Assembly: GCF_000003605.2 (NCBI RefSeq)
Contig: NW_003125395.1
Location: forward strand, 98,729-162,728
Direction of reading: 5' to 3'
Length of the DNA: 64,000 bases
Source of the DNA: Saccoglossus kowalevskii
Taxonomy: Eukaryota; Hemichordata; Enteropneusta; Harrimaniidae
In this document: positions 36,687-51,565 of the stretch, piece after piece
Layout of the letters: every line of letters begins with the position of its first letter
Position numbering within the stretch: the stretch's first letter is position 1
Position numbers and translations under genes: made by a program
The notes under the pieces: generated by a model
What the model saw: the letters and a program-made list of their open reading frames with translations, nothing else
What the model was told of the DNA's origin: nothing
Database searches by the model: none

Positions 36687-39600
36687 TTCATTCCCAAATG
36701 TTTTATGATTGGTCAGTTTGTTTAAACCGTTAAATAATTTAAATGGCCACATTTTGCTGGTACTGTATTTTTTATCTAAAACGTAACTTTGAATGACAAT
36801 GTGTTATTTTCTTGTTATAGTGTTTGTACCAGTCATATATACAACACAATTATGAACTTCTTGTAATATTGTATAATTCGCATTCATGGATTTATATGAA
36901 TCTGATATGATTTGGTATTATTTATTTAAACATCAAACTTCACAGATCAATAAAGTTTAATTTTTAAATTGAGACACAAAAACAGATTCATATATGTTTG
37001 GTCAACCATATTTCTTATTTAGTATTTGTAATAACTTACATAATATAGGATTATGTTCCATGGCACATATCTACGTCAGAACTCGATTTTTACTACTTAA
37101 TGTTAATTTTGTCGCAACATATTTAATTCATGATGAGTTGTAGCCACAATACAAAGTGCCGTGTCGCTTGTATGCTCATTCCCGCGGACACATTTTCAGA
37201 ATTCCAATCAATTACGGATTGCAATATGTTACGATTTCGATACAGTTAGCGAATGACGCGTTTCTATGTACAAATATACACAACTGTTTGAGTACTCTTA
37301 GTAGGCATGTTTTTACTAATAAACACACACCAAAAGTCAGCAAGATGAAATAAAAGAAAAATATGTTTACAGAAATCGTCAGTTTTCTTCCAAAGTTAAC
37401 ACTGAATGAAGTTCACATTTGCACGTTTTTTAATACAAATATGCTAAATCTACCCGGAAAACTTCAAGTTACTTACAAAGTGCTTGCGCTGGGTACCAAT
37501 TAAAAAGCCTTAAAGCGACATAGTAACAAATATGATAACCTCGATTGTTTTGTGATCAATTACGCTTTCAATTGATTGAAAAGCACTTACGATAACTGAA
37601 CACCGGAAACATCCAAGTGTATTTCAAGATCAAAGCAAATTCGTGTTCAGCTAATAGCAACACCGTTACATCCGTAGTTCACAGGGTTATTGAGGTTATT
37701 CCACACCTGAGTCACAAACAAAGTATTTCACGGCTTTAAAAACAAGATGTAATTTCAAACATCTGTCAGATTTAATGTGTAATATGTACGTCATTCACGT
37801 CATTAGGTGTATGCAAATTTATAGATGATTTAGAATAGCGCATGGATTTTTTTGCTAACTTTGCCGAAGACTAACTGGAGGTTTGAAATTTCCAATCGTT
37901 TCTTACCAGCTTTTTTATGTTGAGTGTTTAACATGATTACTAACCTAAATTGTTTCAATTTGCGGTGTAAATCACAATGTAAAGACAAATTATTCAGTTG
38001 TTGGCGATACGTCACAAAATACATGTGTACAATTAAGCATGTCACGTAATTTTAAATATATAACACTAATTGCATGTGGTTTTAGCAAATGGTCGACCGA
38101 TTCTAACTCAATTTTTGTATAAATATATAAAATTTAACATGTACTACTGATTTTCACAAAATACAGGTTATTTGCATACCAGTATGTACGAAACTCATTA
38201 TTTAACTTATACATGTCTGTGACGATTTGAGTTACTTTGTTATATACCCGGGTATCGGCTGCCAACTCAACAGATAAAATTAACACATGTCTATAGTGAC
38301 CATTTGCCAGGTTCGCGGCATTCGGACGTTATGACTTCCAATTGGAGGAAACGTAAAACATTTCAGTCACGTGTCTTGTCCCTGTCTTTAGTACACATAC
38401 CAAATCAAGACACCCGTTTTGAGATGAGTAGCTGATTACCGGAGAATGACTTTAACTCATCTTAATTCGGAGCCTCTAAATGGGATTTAACCCCGTTGGT
38501 AATCCCGGACATAAATATGAAAAAATAAAATAACATGACCCATGTGCATAGTTGTAAGTATATTTTAAATAGTCGATTTATGTATATACATTTTTGGTAG
38601 TAAAGCTAAGTATTTATAACAGAAACATTACGTAACAGTGTCACGTTAGGACTTTGTCTCCATCTGAGTGCTCACAACTAGCTAAGAATACTTACCAAAC
38701 ACGTGAGTGTATACAATTACGTAACTATGTGTTTCTCTCTGAATATAGTAGTCAATTTAAACGACCTTGCCTTTAGCAATATATATTTTTGTGACGTCAC
38801 ATATGCGCCCCATCACCAGGGGTTACCCTTGTAGAAGACTTATGTATTGTAACGGGTACTAAAAAACATCTTTAAAACATTTTAACTTAAATATCTAATA
38901 CACAAGGGATTGCACTGTCTGTCTTCAAATCCTTTATCAACAGAGATAGGCGACGACACTGCTTTTTTGTAAATCTATTGAACGGCAAGAATGTCTATAC
39001 AAGCTGCACTAAGTGTTAACCATATGTATATGCTATAACATGTACCCTTAATAGGACTGCCAATACTGATCCCAAAATATAAAGCTCATACTTCAATCAG
39101 CATTAATAGTCTGAGGATTATAATGTCAGCGTACTATCTGTGAGATTAGTCTGCGGTTGGAGCCTCGCTTTGATTTCAAGGATTTGCTTAATCACAAAGA
39201 TCGAATCGTAAGCACGTAACTTTTCTATCCAACAAACAAATTATGTACAAATACGTTCATATTTGACTGTGAAATATATAATTCATGATCAGAGAGAAGT
39301 GCACATATCTGTGGCTTCCTGAATACGCTTGCTGCAAATAAAAAGTACATATAATTTATTGCCTGACATTTGTAGTAAACGGAGATTCGTATGTATTTAT
39401 AACACTCCTGATCACGTGACCTATTGTTCTGTCCGACCGGGTGTAACTTCGGTAACTTTGGGTTAGCAATCACCACAGTTTTGGTTCATGTAAATTAGGA
39501 ATTCTCACACTTGTTAGTGTCGGGCATTTTCTAAACGTACACATTGGCTAGGTGTCAATGTTTGGAATTGGTTTGGAAGGTGGGTTCGAGCCACGACTTT

Positions 39601-41900
39601 CGTATTGCTTGTCAATACCTCTAAAGCCATTGAGTAGGATAGCTATACATAAGTTGACGTTTTAAAGAATAAATTGGTCGAATGACGGTAATTCAACAAA
39701 TGTGTTTATGCAAATATTTCGTAATGGCTCATTGCAATGTGTGTATTTATTTCGCATTGTTATCGGTTTCTTGCGTTATAAATCGTTAATTTCACCTCGG
39801 AACATTGCTGTTCCAAGTGTAACAGTCCCACTTATATCCAGTGTCTTGCACGAAACCGGACAAGACGCACGCTGACCATATGCTATTAACTTCTTGAGAT
39901 TTAATTAAAGTTTATGCTAAAGCTATAAACTAAGATATTTTTTTGTTTGGAGCAATGCAAGATTAACTATACGTACTTGACATATTTGAAATCACCATGG
40001 TAGAGATGTGTATGTGGACATTGTATTGCTTATTTTATGATGCAGTCAATGAACCTGGCTAATATTCCACCACGTGCCCCCGAATACCATTCGTAATAGC
40101 TATTAGTGCCAGTCGCACAGAAGAATGATGAATGCGATTCACATCATCAGAGAGAATTTAATTACGTCGCCCATATGCCGTGTCGTATTGACACATGTTT
40201 ATTGTATGTCTTTATACCAGTATCATTGCCCCGTCCGTATCCCCCCTCATGTACATCCGGTACTTATCGGATTTGCCTTGTATAACACTGGCTGCGGAAA
40301 ATACTGTTGGAACCTTTTAATAGAATATGTGTGTCTGCACATCCGTTTATTTGATGAAGTTAATTGTTGTTACTCGCCAAGCCTCAGAATATGTCACTGA
40401 TATTATATACTGGCAAATACCATATGCGTCATAACAGACAGAAAGAATAATGATGTCAGATATAATTATGTAGAAATATACCTAGCGAGTGATTGAAATA
40501 TATGATTAAATAAATATTTTATTTCATTTTCAGCGGCAACTTTATTATATCAAACGCACGCCATCGCGCATCTATCAATTTTGTTCATTCGTGTTGTGTT
40601 TGATCAATCTTATAGCGTAACATATATTGTTTTTAACATAGCAAGAATCACAACAGAAAAAAAGCTTTTATTTTTGCCCCTGGTGATCATCACGAGTTTC
40701 ATTCGATCCGATACGCCGAGCTAAGTTGAGAATTTAAAATCTTGTGATAAGTCATCATAACAGATCATAAATTGATTAATCACTGTTTTGAAATCCACTC
40801 GCACCAACAAACACTATCAAAGGTCAGTTGAAAACACATTAACGCAGCGAAGATTCTGTCAATGATTAAAAAAAGCAGACACATCTATCAATAACAACTT
40901 TTTTTACCTAAAAAGAATTATGATTACAACATCTCAGGTGTAATGATAAATCATTATTCTCCCAATCCCGATCGGGCTCTCACTTGATCTGAAACATTTT
41001 TCGAATTTGTAGTTAATAACTGTGTAAGAGAGGAAAACGTGACCGTTTTACACTCTCCCCACTTAGTACACATACAAATCCATTAACTGGTAACGCTAAC
41101 GGTAGATCATGGCTTGTTTGCTGTCGAGGTTATAGAAAACGTCCGAGACAAGTTGGCCAGGGACGTTTACTAGAACTAAGTTTAGCGTCCGAGTTGCCGT
41201 GCTTTAAAGAAGTAATACTGCTAATTTAGTTTTAGGCGGGGTTCCGCTGCCCCATCGCGGGCTGTGTGTTGTAACTTAGGAGCAACTCAGCGACGGCCTT
41301 ACACTTAGATGACGATTTCGGTTTCAAATACCCAGGGAATGTTTTTCGTATAATAAGGTATTCGTATGCAAGAGAATTTTCCAAACAAATTTATAGGAAT
41401 CGGAAAAAGCCATAATAGCTTCAGCCGAGAAGGGAGAAACATAGTGACCAATTCCTTTCCGATTGTTAAATCACGCCCCCAACATAATAAAGATTCTCCA
41501 TTATATTTAATTTTTGCAAACATAAATTTTAAATTTAATTGAATAGCACCCAATGAACCTTTACTACTATTTGTACTACGAAGTATGTCATTATGTATAA
41601 TTATAAGAAATGTCCGATCACCTCGGTCGATGAAGATACGACAATTCGAGCGACCGGAATAAACATACTAAGGCGAATCAATATGCATACTTTTCTTATC
41701 TGACGGCATACGTTTTAGTAGGTACTGCCAAAATAGGCTTGTATTGATAGATAGTATAGCCGACACATACAGCACATTTTAACTGCTTCAGTAAGCTGAC
41801 ACGTATAGACTCAAGCATACTTGAAATTGATTTAAATCTAGCACTTGTAGCGTGTGTCTGGGATTGTGTAACAAAATCCTGGTATAGCGGGTAATGATGT
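36687..41900. other. Intergenic, no gene seen
   Basis: AT-rich DNA with short frames only. A CRE within the 12-bp palindrome TGTGACGTCACA lies at 38790-38801. GGGTTCGAGCC near 39574-39584 resembles a pol III B box but has no clear A box. Confidence 0.5.
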
Positions 41901-41991
41901 TAGCCACTCGTTCCGCCTTCTCAACACAGCTCACCGTTGATGAACGCGTTCGTGCGAACATTTACTACTTATTACAAAACGCAAAATACCC

Positions 41992-42017
41992 ATGGCGGAC
42001 ATAGTGGTTGTTGTAAG
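41992..42017 (+). other. Possible first-exon start and splice donor
   Basis: An ATG in good context (CCATGGCGGAC) opens a frame reading MADIVVV that meets GTAAGT at 42012-42017. The preceding about 80 bp are GC-richer than average. This is the layout of a small first coding exon, but no downstream exon was identified. Confidence 0.2.
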
Positions 42018-44257
42018 TACTGGCGACCCAGTTCTTTCCTAGATATGTACAGGGATGTGCTCCCATATTCTTTTATAACAATGCATGTTTTGTACAGATA
42101 TCATTGATACACCTCATTCATATGTTAATTGCTACTGTTAATCAGAAGATAGGTTAGGATTCGAGACTGGAAATTATTTACAAACGTATCATGCATCTTT
42201 ATGAGCAGTTTAATTGTGGTGTATATTTATAAGTAATTATACATAATAAAAGCAACTATCAATATCACTTTATATAAATAATTAAGTAGGGGTAATTTAA
42301 GATATATGACAAATATTTAAAATGGAAAAGTCATGCTGCTGCTACTGGTGACCTAGTCGTATTAATCCACATATGTGCAGTGGTGGACAACAATTGTAAA
42401 ATTGTCAATGGGTGTGCTTGTTGAGAGCAGATTTTATTGATGTATACACATCCTCCATATGCGTAAATTGTTATTGTTAATCAGAGGTTCAGGAATACAA
42501 TTTAATTTTTAAATATATTATTTATTTACCGGCGACATAATTTCTCGCGTGGGTCGTATAATTAACCTCTATAGTCTTTCTAAGGAATCACTCAAAATAA
42601 ATTATTGAGGTGTTTGGTAAGATACGGTTGCGTAATGGTGATCGACACTAGAATAAAAATCTTTGTTATTAATATTATAGATACTGTTTCTGAATTTATA
42701 GTTTTTAAATTTTTATAGATTTTTACATCGTTCGTATAAAATAACTATCACAGTACATTTGTGTAAGCCGTCGATAATTTATGTGTGAGGTTGCCGTCCA
42801 CGTTACAAGAATAATCCCAACCCAAACGTGCTGTCAGGCGAAGAAAAGAATTCTTTTTGATGTGTTTGTTTGTTAATGAATAATATGTCAACTAGATCTT
42901 CACACTCGGCATCCGAATATATTGTATTACGTTGAATAAACCGCGGCTGATGGGAAATATTCCAATTACTATAATTGTTCATATATCGTCGCCACCAACG
43001 TATGATGTACAAAGCATGCCTCATTATCTCAGAATCCTGCAATTAAACCCTAACCACGCATCTACGTATACTGTGGTAAACACAGTGCTATATGTACAAT
43101 AGGTACCACCATATGGACACTATCTCGCTAGTGTAGGTGCATTCATTTTGAAAAACGTGCGTTCTTTGCATTGCTCACAGCTCGTATTTTTCTGTAATAA
43201 TCGATCCATTCTGATGAGAATGAATGCTCCCGGTAAAGTCCATCGAAATGGTTAATTTTCCCATCCATCTATTCCAAAATGTGAAAATAGCCTGAACTAA
43301 TGTAATTGGTTTGCACACTGTTTATTGGAATGTTAGAGTGCCTACTTCAAGTATATAATGCCACTCTTTCAAATACCATGGCAACCTCAGATTCGTACTT
43401 GTCATGAAAGATTTGTTCCCTGGCAAAATGTACGATGATCACACATAATAATCGTGTTTATAAAAGTAGTTTATTATCATGAACAACTAGGATGAATACT
43501 ATGATCAACATCAATATCAAAAAGGAAAGAAACCATGGTGAAATTCATAATCGCCCATCTGTGTTGGGATAATTGTTTTTAGAGTAGTAATCAATTACTT
43601 TTGCGCCTGACATTAGCCGTGGCTGTTAATATACCTGTAAAACTAATCACATAGTACTTTTGCTCGCAACGATTAATATCTTCTTAAAATATGCCTTACT
43701 ATGCCCAAATATAAAACAATACACGCACTTATTTAGCATGTTTGCAGTGATGGTGGTGTTGTCAGTTTCGATAACCACTAGAAATTTTTAAGTTTCTTAC
43801 TTGATTGTACGTGATTATTTTCTCGACGTACGCCGGGTAATAAAATATATGCACGACCCATAGTTGTAAATCGTTGGCTTGTGAACATTAGTATCATTTA
43901 TATATACGAATGTATGCAATGTATGGATAATAATAGTAAAATAATACATCTAATATAATTCTGGTTGTTTTTATAGGCCTGGAAATTTACATGATTTGAA
44001 TATGTGTCAAATATTATTATTGGTATTTGTTTAGTGGTTTCACTAGTACATATGCCACTGGCGTGATTAGGCTGTGTGTTTTGGACGCGGAGGTTTTTGA
44101 TTTGGGTGAAATTAACTTTATGTTAAATAAATCGGAGTGAAAATTTACCACCATTGACTTCGTTAAAAATGAATGTATTTCTAGATGATAACAACATGGC
44201 TACATGTAACCGACACTCATGTGACTTGACAAATGTTTTGAATTAGTGAGATCTAAT
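42018..44257. other. Intergenic, nothing recognised
   Basis: AT-rich, with only chance-length frames. Confidence 0.5.
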
Positions 44258-44720
44258 TCCCGGGGTGGAAATTAATCACATGTTCCACCAAAAAGGGTCC
44301 CAATTTCACCAATTCTGTCTGAATGTATGTTATTTTCCCTGTCTGTCTGAAAAGGGGTATCCTTTTTCATTATTTCTGTCTGAAAAGGGGTCCAATGCCC
44401 AGGGACCAATGATGAGAGTACATCAAACCAGGATATTTCCTGTCACTTTCTGATTTACTTGCTCTGCACTTCCCTTCTGTTTGCAACCCGGTTTGTGATA
44501 ATAAACATGTGTGTAAAATTTTATGACTGCATTTTTTTTCTTTCAAGCCCACCTGCTTTGTCCTTGGTACCATTTATGCTTACTGTCCGGAAAGGGCTGT
44601 CAAATATCCACAGTTTGTATGAAAAGAGGTTAGGCAATTTGAGTTTATTTTTGTCTGATAAGAGGTAGGGTACAAACCCCAGCCAGTAATTTTTTGCAAT
44701 TACCACCGGGTATGTATTGT
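44258..44720. repeat. Repeat built from TGTCTGAAAAGGGGT-like words
   Basis: About six degenerate copies of a TGTCTGAAAAGGGGT-like word occur, near 44285, 44342, 44374, 44583, 44613 and 44651, often followed by a short (C)AAT-containing stretch. The ends look weakly inverted: CCCGGGGTGGAAATTAATC at the left against the complement of AATTACCACCGGGTA at the right. This suggests an old repetitive or MITE-like unit. Overlapping 60-95-codon frames on both strands come from the repeats and show no known protein. Confidence 0.45.
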
Positions 44721-47700
44721 CTATCGCGTAGAAAGCTACTATGTTTAAAGTGTTCGACTTGTATACAAATGTAACGTATTTGGGGTTGGTAATTCCAGAC
44801 TTTGGCAATTTTTTTTACATACATTAGTTATTAATAAACTATCCGAAACTTAATGTTTTTCAAAAACGTTCGTCCTTTGTTCAGGTCAAATACTATCCTG
44901 GACCTCAAACTATTAAGATATAACATATGACGACCAGTCACATAATTACATCCGCTGTGGCCTTTCATCGCACTTAATGCTTTATGAGAACGTGGATGCA
45001 CGCACTCGTTCGAGTGATTTTTTAGACAAAATCAAACGCAAAATGCAATCGACTCAGCTTCAACAGAAAATACTAAATACTATGATTTATTTATAATTCG
45101 TGGTGTTATAATGACACAGAATAAAATCAGGGCCATGCATTTTGCCATATTTGTATTCGTAAAGTGATTGAGATCTACACCAAAATAGATGTGTCACTGC
45201 CGTATCATTATTTTTATGCCCAGTAACAGCCATTGTGGTACTAGGCATCATCGTCCCGTCGCACAGTTTTGTGTCCGTTTATCATTGTTCATGAATATGT
45301 GGAGGCAATGAGCAGGAACACTGTACTTTGAACATTTAAGTTAGTACAAATAAGCTAAAAAACAACAACTGGTGACAGTATTCAAGAAGACGTTGCTATA
45401 CTTTAGTGACATGGAATTAACGTAAGATCAGAGGTGAGGTGACTTGGCTTGAACTGATTTTCTGTGGGTGGAATTATTCATCCGTCAAAATGATTACTGT
45501 ATGTGTGGACGAATATTGATTGAATAAGAGCTGACGCATATCAAACTGTATGCATATTAATCTCAATAATGAACATTAAGTAATGTTCCTATCGTATTTT
45601 AATAGTGTACTCAAATGGTTTGTATGCTGCTTGTGTAGATAAATGACTTTTAATAGTTTTAATAGTCTATGCAATTTTATTCCCTAACAAAAGCAAATAT
45701 TTTGTTTGAAAGAAATAACATGTCAAATTTCTGCCAGCGTGACCACAATGCCTGTTACCCAAAGAGTTGACAGAGGGTGGTATAATTAAAATCACACCCA
45801 GATTCTTGTTCCTCATGAAAACCATGTATTAGATGAATGAATATTAGAAACCGTGTTTGTATGTTTTCTATGCGATTTGAATGAGTTAAAAAAATCATGA
45901 AAAATAACTGTGTTGTACTCTACGCACATTACTGATTAGATAACAATTACGATGAGAGTACAATAAGCCAAACTAAATGATTAGTCTTACTAACAATATG
46001 GTTCAGTAAAGGACAGTATAAAACAACAATCACTCTTAGATCTTCATGGTAAGTGACACAATACAGAACGTTATCACTATATGATAAACACACAGTGAAT
46101 TTACGCTTCAAATAAGTTATATATCAATTTCATCTAAGCCTTCTAGGAGACAGCTGAGAAAGTTTAGAAAGAACTCCCGTGTCTGATATTGGAGACAAGA
46201 TGCTTAGCAAACAATATTTGTCCACATTTTTAAAGTTTATATACTTATAAATTTAATTTTATTGTGGTTTTCAGTCTAATATATTCCAGAGCACCACTAA
46301 CAATAAGTTCTTGACATATCAGAAATTGAGTAATAATAATTAGATAATCAGTATTCATGTTGTTAAACAAATATGGACTAAACGTCAATGAATGGATGGA
46401 TGTATATAAATCTAAAACTAGATTAGGTTGTCGCATTCTTTTAGAGTACTTATAAACCAAGATTCATTAATATAAGGTGATAATCAGCCACTTACAATAT
46501 TTCAGTTAAATGTTTCTATTGGACAAAGTTCAGAATGATCCATTTTTCTTAACCATAAATTGAAATCAATAAGATTATTTCATCGGGCAATTCGAGCATA
46601 ATGTCAATTGGCAGACACAATTTTTCTGATTTCATAAGTGAACTAAATATGGTACATTGTGCCTGATTAGTATACTTGAGTATAGCCTTGTTAAATTTAT
46701 TGTTATAATCAAATGTTGCATGAAGATAGACATAATCAGAAGTAACCTAATATATTGGTCTAAACAAACGTGAAAACACGTCAAAATATAATTATCTTAG
46801 TTGAAAATGAAATGAAATCAAATTGCCAGTCAACTTAAGTTAACTCTTTACGTGATCCTCGTTTTGTGAGTTGTGTTTTCATGGTCATCTCCGTAATGTC
46901 TTGATGTCTCCTATAAAATAGTAATTCTATAATTTCGTTTATTTAGACTTTTAACTGAATGTTGTCGAATATAATGCTAGTGCATGACTGTATACGAAGT
47001 GTCTGTGTATAACTACGTGGTTAAATATTTATTGAAATTCCCATCACGAGCTAATTAAAGATGCGACAATTGGATTTCATTAAAATTGACTGGGGTGAAA
47101 CCAGCTCGTAGCCTGGGGCGTTCAATACGATATAATTTGATTATCAGTTGCAGGGAAGCAAAAAAAAAACACCGAAGGCGATACAGAATATAAATTCCGC
47201 AGTTGGAGATTATCTGGTAAACTTAATATATGCGAGTTACTTAATTGTAATTTGAAACATACGAGAAATGTCGAAAGTATATATAAATCAATCTAGTAAG
47301 AATGGTCTGTACTGTGGAGACTTGCTATATTGTTGCTATCACGCGACGAGTTCGTGTTAGTCCGGTAATTACTCTGGAATAGGTCTTAGCATTAGTGTAG
47401 TGGAATGATTTGAAAGACCAACGTCGAACTCATACAACTGGAATGTGTGTGTTTAATGATTTCAATTATATGTGTTTCTCTGCATACCCATGAAGATATA
47501 AATATCGTGACAACAGATCACGACGTAGTTGCCTTCACACAGTTGATTATTATCGCAGTTGTATTTCATTATAGTCAAGTATAAGGGGAATTATTCATTT
47601 GTACTGACATATCCATCAACCTTTCTGATGACATATTTGTGATTTATACTTGAGACCATTTTCAAGTACGTTGTTATTCTGTCTCGGCATTTTACTGATT

Positions 47701-50700
47701 TATATTGAGCCTTCATTAAATGGTGGATTTTACTAGATAATTGGAACTTCGTAGTTGGTATTTTTTGATAATATGATTTTGAATTTTAATATCAGCTATA
47801 ACCGATAATGGTTACACTTATGCTGTTTTGGTAATTGAAAACTGTGTCGCAGATTTGTCTTAGCCTATATCAAAACTATCGGTTTTGCGATTTTAATTTT
47901 TTTTTGGAGATCATCATCATTTGCTCGACTGGCAGAAATGCATGTTCTATGTATAACCAGCACGTTTCATCGTGGATGGGTTTTACGTCTCTGCATGTAA
48001 TGAGTCTTACGTGTAGTTATATTGATGATACACGCGATCGTTTTTTTCTTCAAATCACACAGAGAGTACATGTACTCTTTGATTGACATACTTACCTTTA
48101 ATATAAGTATAGCCTAATATGTAGTTATATCATGCAAAGCTGGTTACCAAAACCTTTTACTACTATCACACGTGCTGTCAAACAACAACTGCATGTTGTT
48201 ACATTACCCAATTTCGATATGACCTGACAGTTTATCTCTCCCATAATTCGCTGAATTTGTGCATAATCGTGTGACTCGACAGTTGATATATCGTGATATC
48301 TCGCAAGATGTGTTAGTTATCTTCTTTCCAACAATGCGATATATGCAAGATGTGTCAGACTTTCCCGGTAAAACACTTGGTTGGTTGAATCTCCATGTAG
48401 AACATACTACTGGGAGTAAAGTAGTTTAAATTGTAGTATATAAATCAAATGGATCACCAATAAACCGAAGAATAATATGGAAAATCATGAGTTATAACAT
48501 GCCTTAATATCGTTACGACATGATCATGCAAAAACGAATGAAATATACATTGCTCGTAAAGTATTATGAGTCATTATAACGAAATTCTCACAATGTAGTT
48601 GTATATATACACGAATGAACCTATCTGAAGAAAATCTGCCGCGATGTTGATATCGGCTCATTCATATTTGCATATATTGTATATGTCGTTTCTGCTAGCA
48701 ACAACAGCCGGCTTTGACGTCGCCCAGTGAAGAAGAAGGTTTCCAATAGGCAAGTGACACTAAAGCTAGAATTAAGGGAGTTCCTCGAATCATTCTACGG
48801 GATAGTATTAAGAAACCATATGCATAATTGGTTACTTTCTGGCTTTAAAATTAGTGTCATGCAATACACTACAAAATATGCAATATTCTTATTACATCGC
48901 AAAGTTTAGGTATCAATTTGACAGGAACATCATATCAAATTAAATGTCTGGAATCCGTTGATTTTGCCTTATAAATGCCAACTATCATGGAAGTAAGTGT
49001 ACCCATGCTTTATTCTTGACATGAAACTCTTAATTTCTTGGACTTGGAACCATTTAACCAAACCGATCATTGTGTGTTCTATGCGTGTCCATGTTCCACT
49101 AACAGCTCTACACTTAGTTCAGATTTCCGTAAAATCAGAAGAAATACTGGATTATGACTGTAATGACAATAAATATCGCATTAGTAATCTGTCTATTCCC
49201 GAGCGTAGTGAAGTTAATGTAGTGAGACTACTTGACAACTCTATAGGAAGAAGCCAAATTCACGGCCATCGTCATACAAAGCTTGTTTTAACTCAACCAC
49301 ATCGAACTTATTCAAACCTTGACGAAAAAAAAAAAACATTTAGGTTTACATAAATTATAAACTTCACGATTTCGTGTTCGCTTAGAGACATACGACACTT
49401 ATGTATAGATATTATCTGAAATAGATTTCAAAACACAAAGACATGCAAACTGGTTTGTTTTATTACTGACAAATATTTACCCTTCAGTGAATTTTGATCA
49501 GAGTTAACGAATGGATATCGTTGGTGTATGCATCTGTCTTTCGCAAATGTAGTAATTAATGTCTTACACATACACAATTCATAAAAAAGATAACTTTAGA
49601 AATAACTTCTTATTTTAATAAACCATATGTTCCTTTTAAGTTATTGAAATGTACATGTAATTTAAAGTGTTAAACTCTCAATGAATATTACAGAACTTTA
49701 ATGTAGAAATGATATTTAGAATCCAGCTGCTTATGACCAATCTACCTGATTATTAAGTTATTCTCTAATTGGTCATGATTTTACTGGCAATATGAATATT
49801 ATGATGATATCATTAACATGATATCAATGTGGGTTGATTTGACAAAAGAGTTGACTTTTATTTCACTATCATGATTTTCCACATCTTTTGAGCAACATGT
49901 TCGTCTCTTCTACTTATAGGGTATATATTTTCCTGTGGTAAGTTGCCTAATATCAAACCAAAAGTTTTGTAGAAGACAATTCCTTTTGACATTTAAAAGG
50001 CCTTTTAGTAGATATTCTAAGGTTGTGGTTAAATATAATAATTTAGTTCCAAAGAAGAAGTGTTAATTGCACTTATATTATTTAAACGCAGATTCCATAA
50101 AAAAAAATACCTCTGTGGTATGCGTTCCTGGCGGTTTACTAAAAATATGTGTGATAGATACGAATTATGTATATAACATTTGAAATGTATTGAAACTCTT
50201 TAAGTCAAATCATTATTAAGCAATAGAACAGATAGTACAGACACATACTAATCCAACTTCAATATATGACCGAGTGAAGTTTGTGTTTTTTGTGTGTTTC
50301 TTCCCATTTCCTAGGCTAGATTCGTCATTCAGTTCACGAATTACGCCGGAGAGGTATGTGGATTAATAGGTACACGTAATTTACGGATAGTGTTTTCGAA
50401 TCACCTTCATTACACGGAATTGCAATTTAATCGCTGATTACAATAAATGATCGGAGTAATATAAGCACTTGGCTAGTTCTGGGGATGTTTTAATGGAAGT
50501 ATTGACACAATAAGTAGTTTTATCCCCGTAGACACGGATACACCCTCAAAACAAAACATGTTTTGACACAAGGAAGAATAACAAACCGAACGCATTTCAA
50601 TGAATATGTCCAACGGTTGCAATTTCAAAAAAAAAATCGATTTCGACTTACCATATTGCAATGTCACGCGCCATTTTTAAACCGTGTTCGCCACAAAACC

Positions 50701-51502
50701 ACAGACACTGAAATATACACTAATCAATTATTTTGAATATTTTAAAGTAAAAACAGAATATATAACATATTTTTGTTCACCTGTACTATGAAATATACTT
50801 ATATGAAGTAGATTTCAGTAATCATAATATTATGAATATTGTAGTCAAATTAGCCGCGCTCGAAACTGTCAATCAAATGGTTCAATGGGTGAGGGAGGGT
50901 CAGATTATATCTGAAAATAGAAATTCATTTAGATAAAAAGTCAAATTTTGGAATTTTCATACCTAGATCTAGATTGTCATCATGCACCCTAGATTATTCC
51001 GTTTCACAATGTATTTAAAAACAATATGCAAAATAGGAATAATCAGTATAAACCAGTGGGTGAAGGGAAGAGGGTTCTTATAGTATATATATATATATAT
51101 TGTAACAATGTATGCCTTTTATTCTATTGGTGCCCACAAAACCAGGCGCGTATTGATATATAAATGCCATAACATACCTTATTACTATACATACATTATC
51201 CGTCCTCGGTCCGAGTTCTGTACTAATTGATGGAAAGCGCTATATTCTACGTGATGCATATCGAATGTGTAGCCATAACCTCACCGATATTCACCATCCA
51301 TTTGCCAAAAAATATCGCGCATTTCCTAAATACATTCGAAACATTTTACTCCCATAACATATAGACTAGTATCAACATAGATTCAAAAATACAACACAGT
51401 TTGTATTGGTCTAGTTAGGTTAGGGCTGAAAACACAATTTAGGCCAAGACTTATTGTTGCGTAGTTATAGTCGGAAATATGTTTGGTGACCCGGAATTGA
51501 AC
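44721..51502. other. Intergenic, no gene seen
   Basis: AT-rich DNA. The 118-codon frame at 48997-49353 is the longest but is within chance expectation and unrecognised. Small (AT)n run at about 51083-51102. Confidence 0.5.
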
Positions 51503-51565
51503 TTAAAAATCTCGACCCGGTGATATAAATGTTATAGGAAACATGGCAGAGCCTACACCTACACA

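Noticed and set aside
39570-39590. GGGTTCGAGCC resembling a pol III B box
   Set aside because: Only a weak A-box match upstream and no tRNA fold or repeat evidence.
48997-49353. 118-codon plus-strand frame
   Set aside because: Length expected about once or twice by chance in this window; no recognisable domain, and no splice or promoter context.
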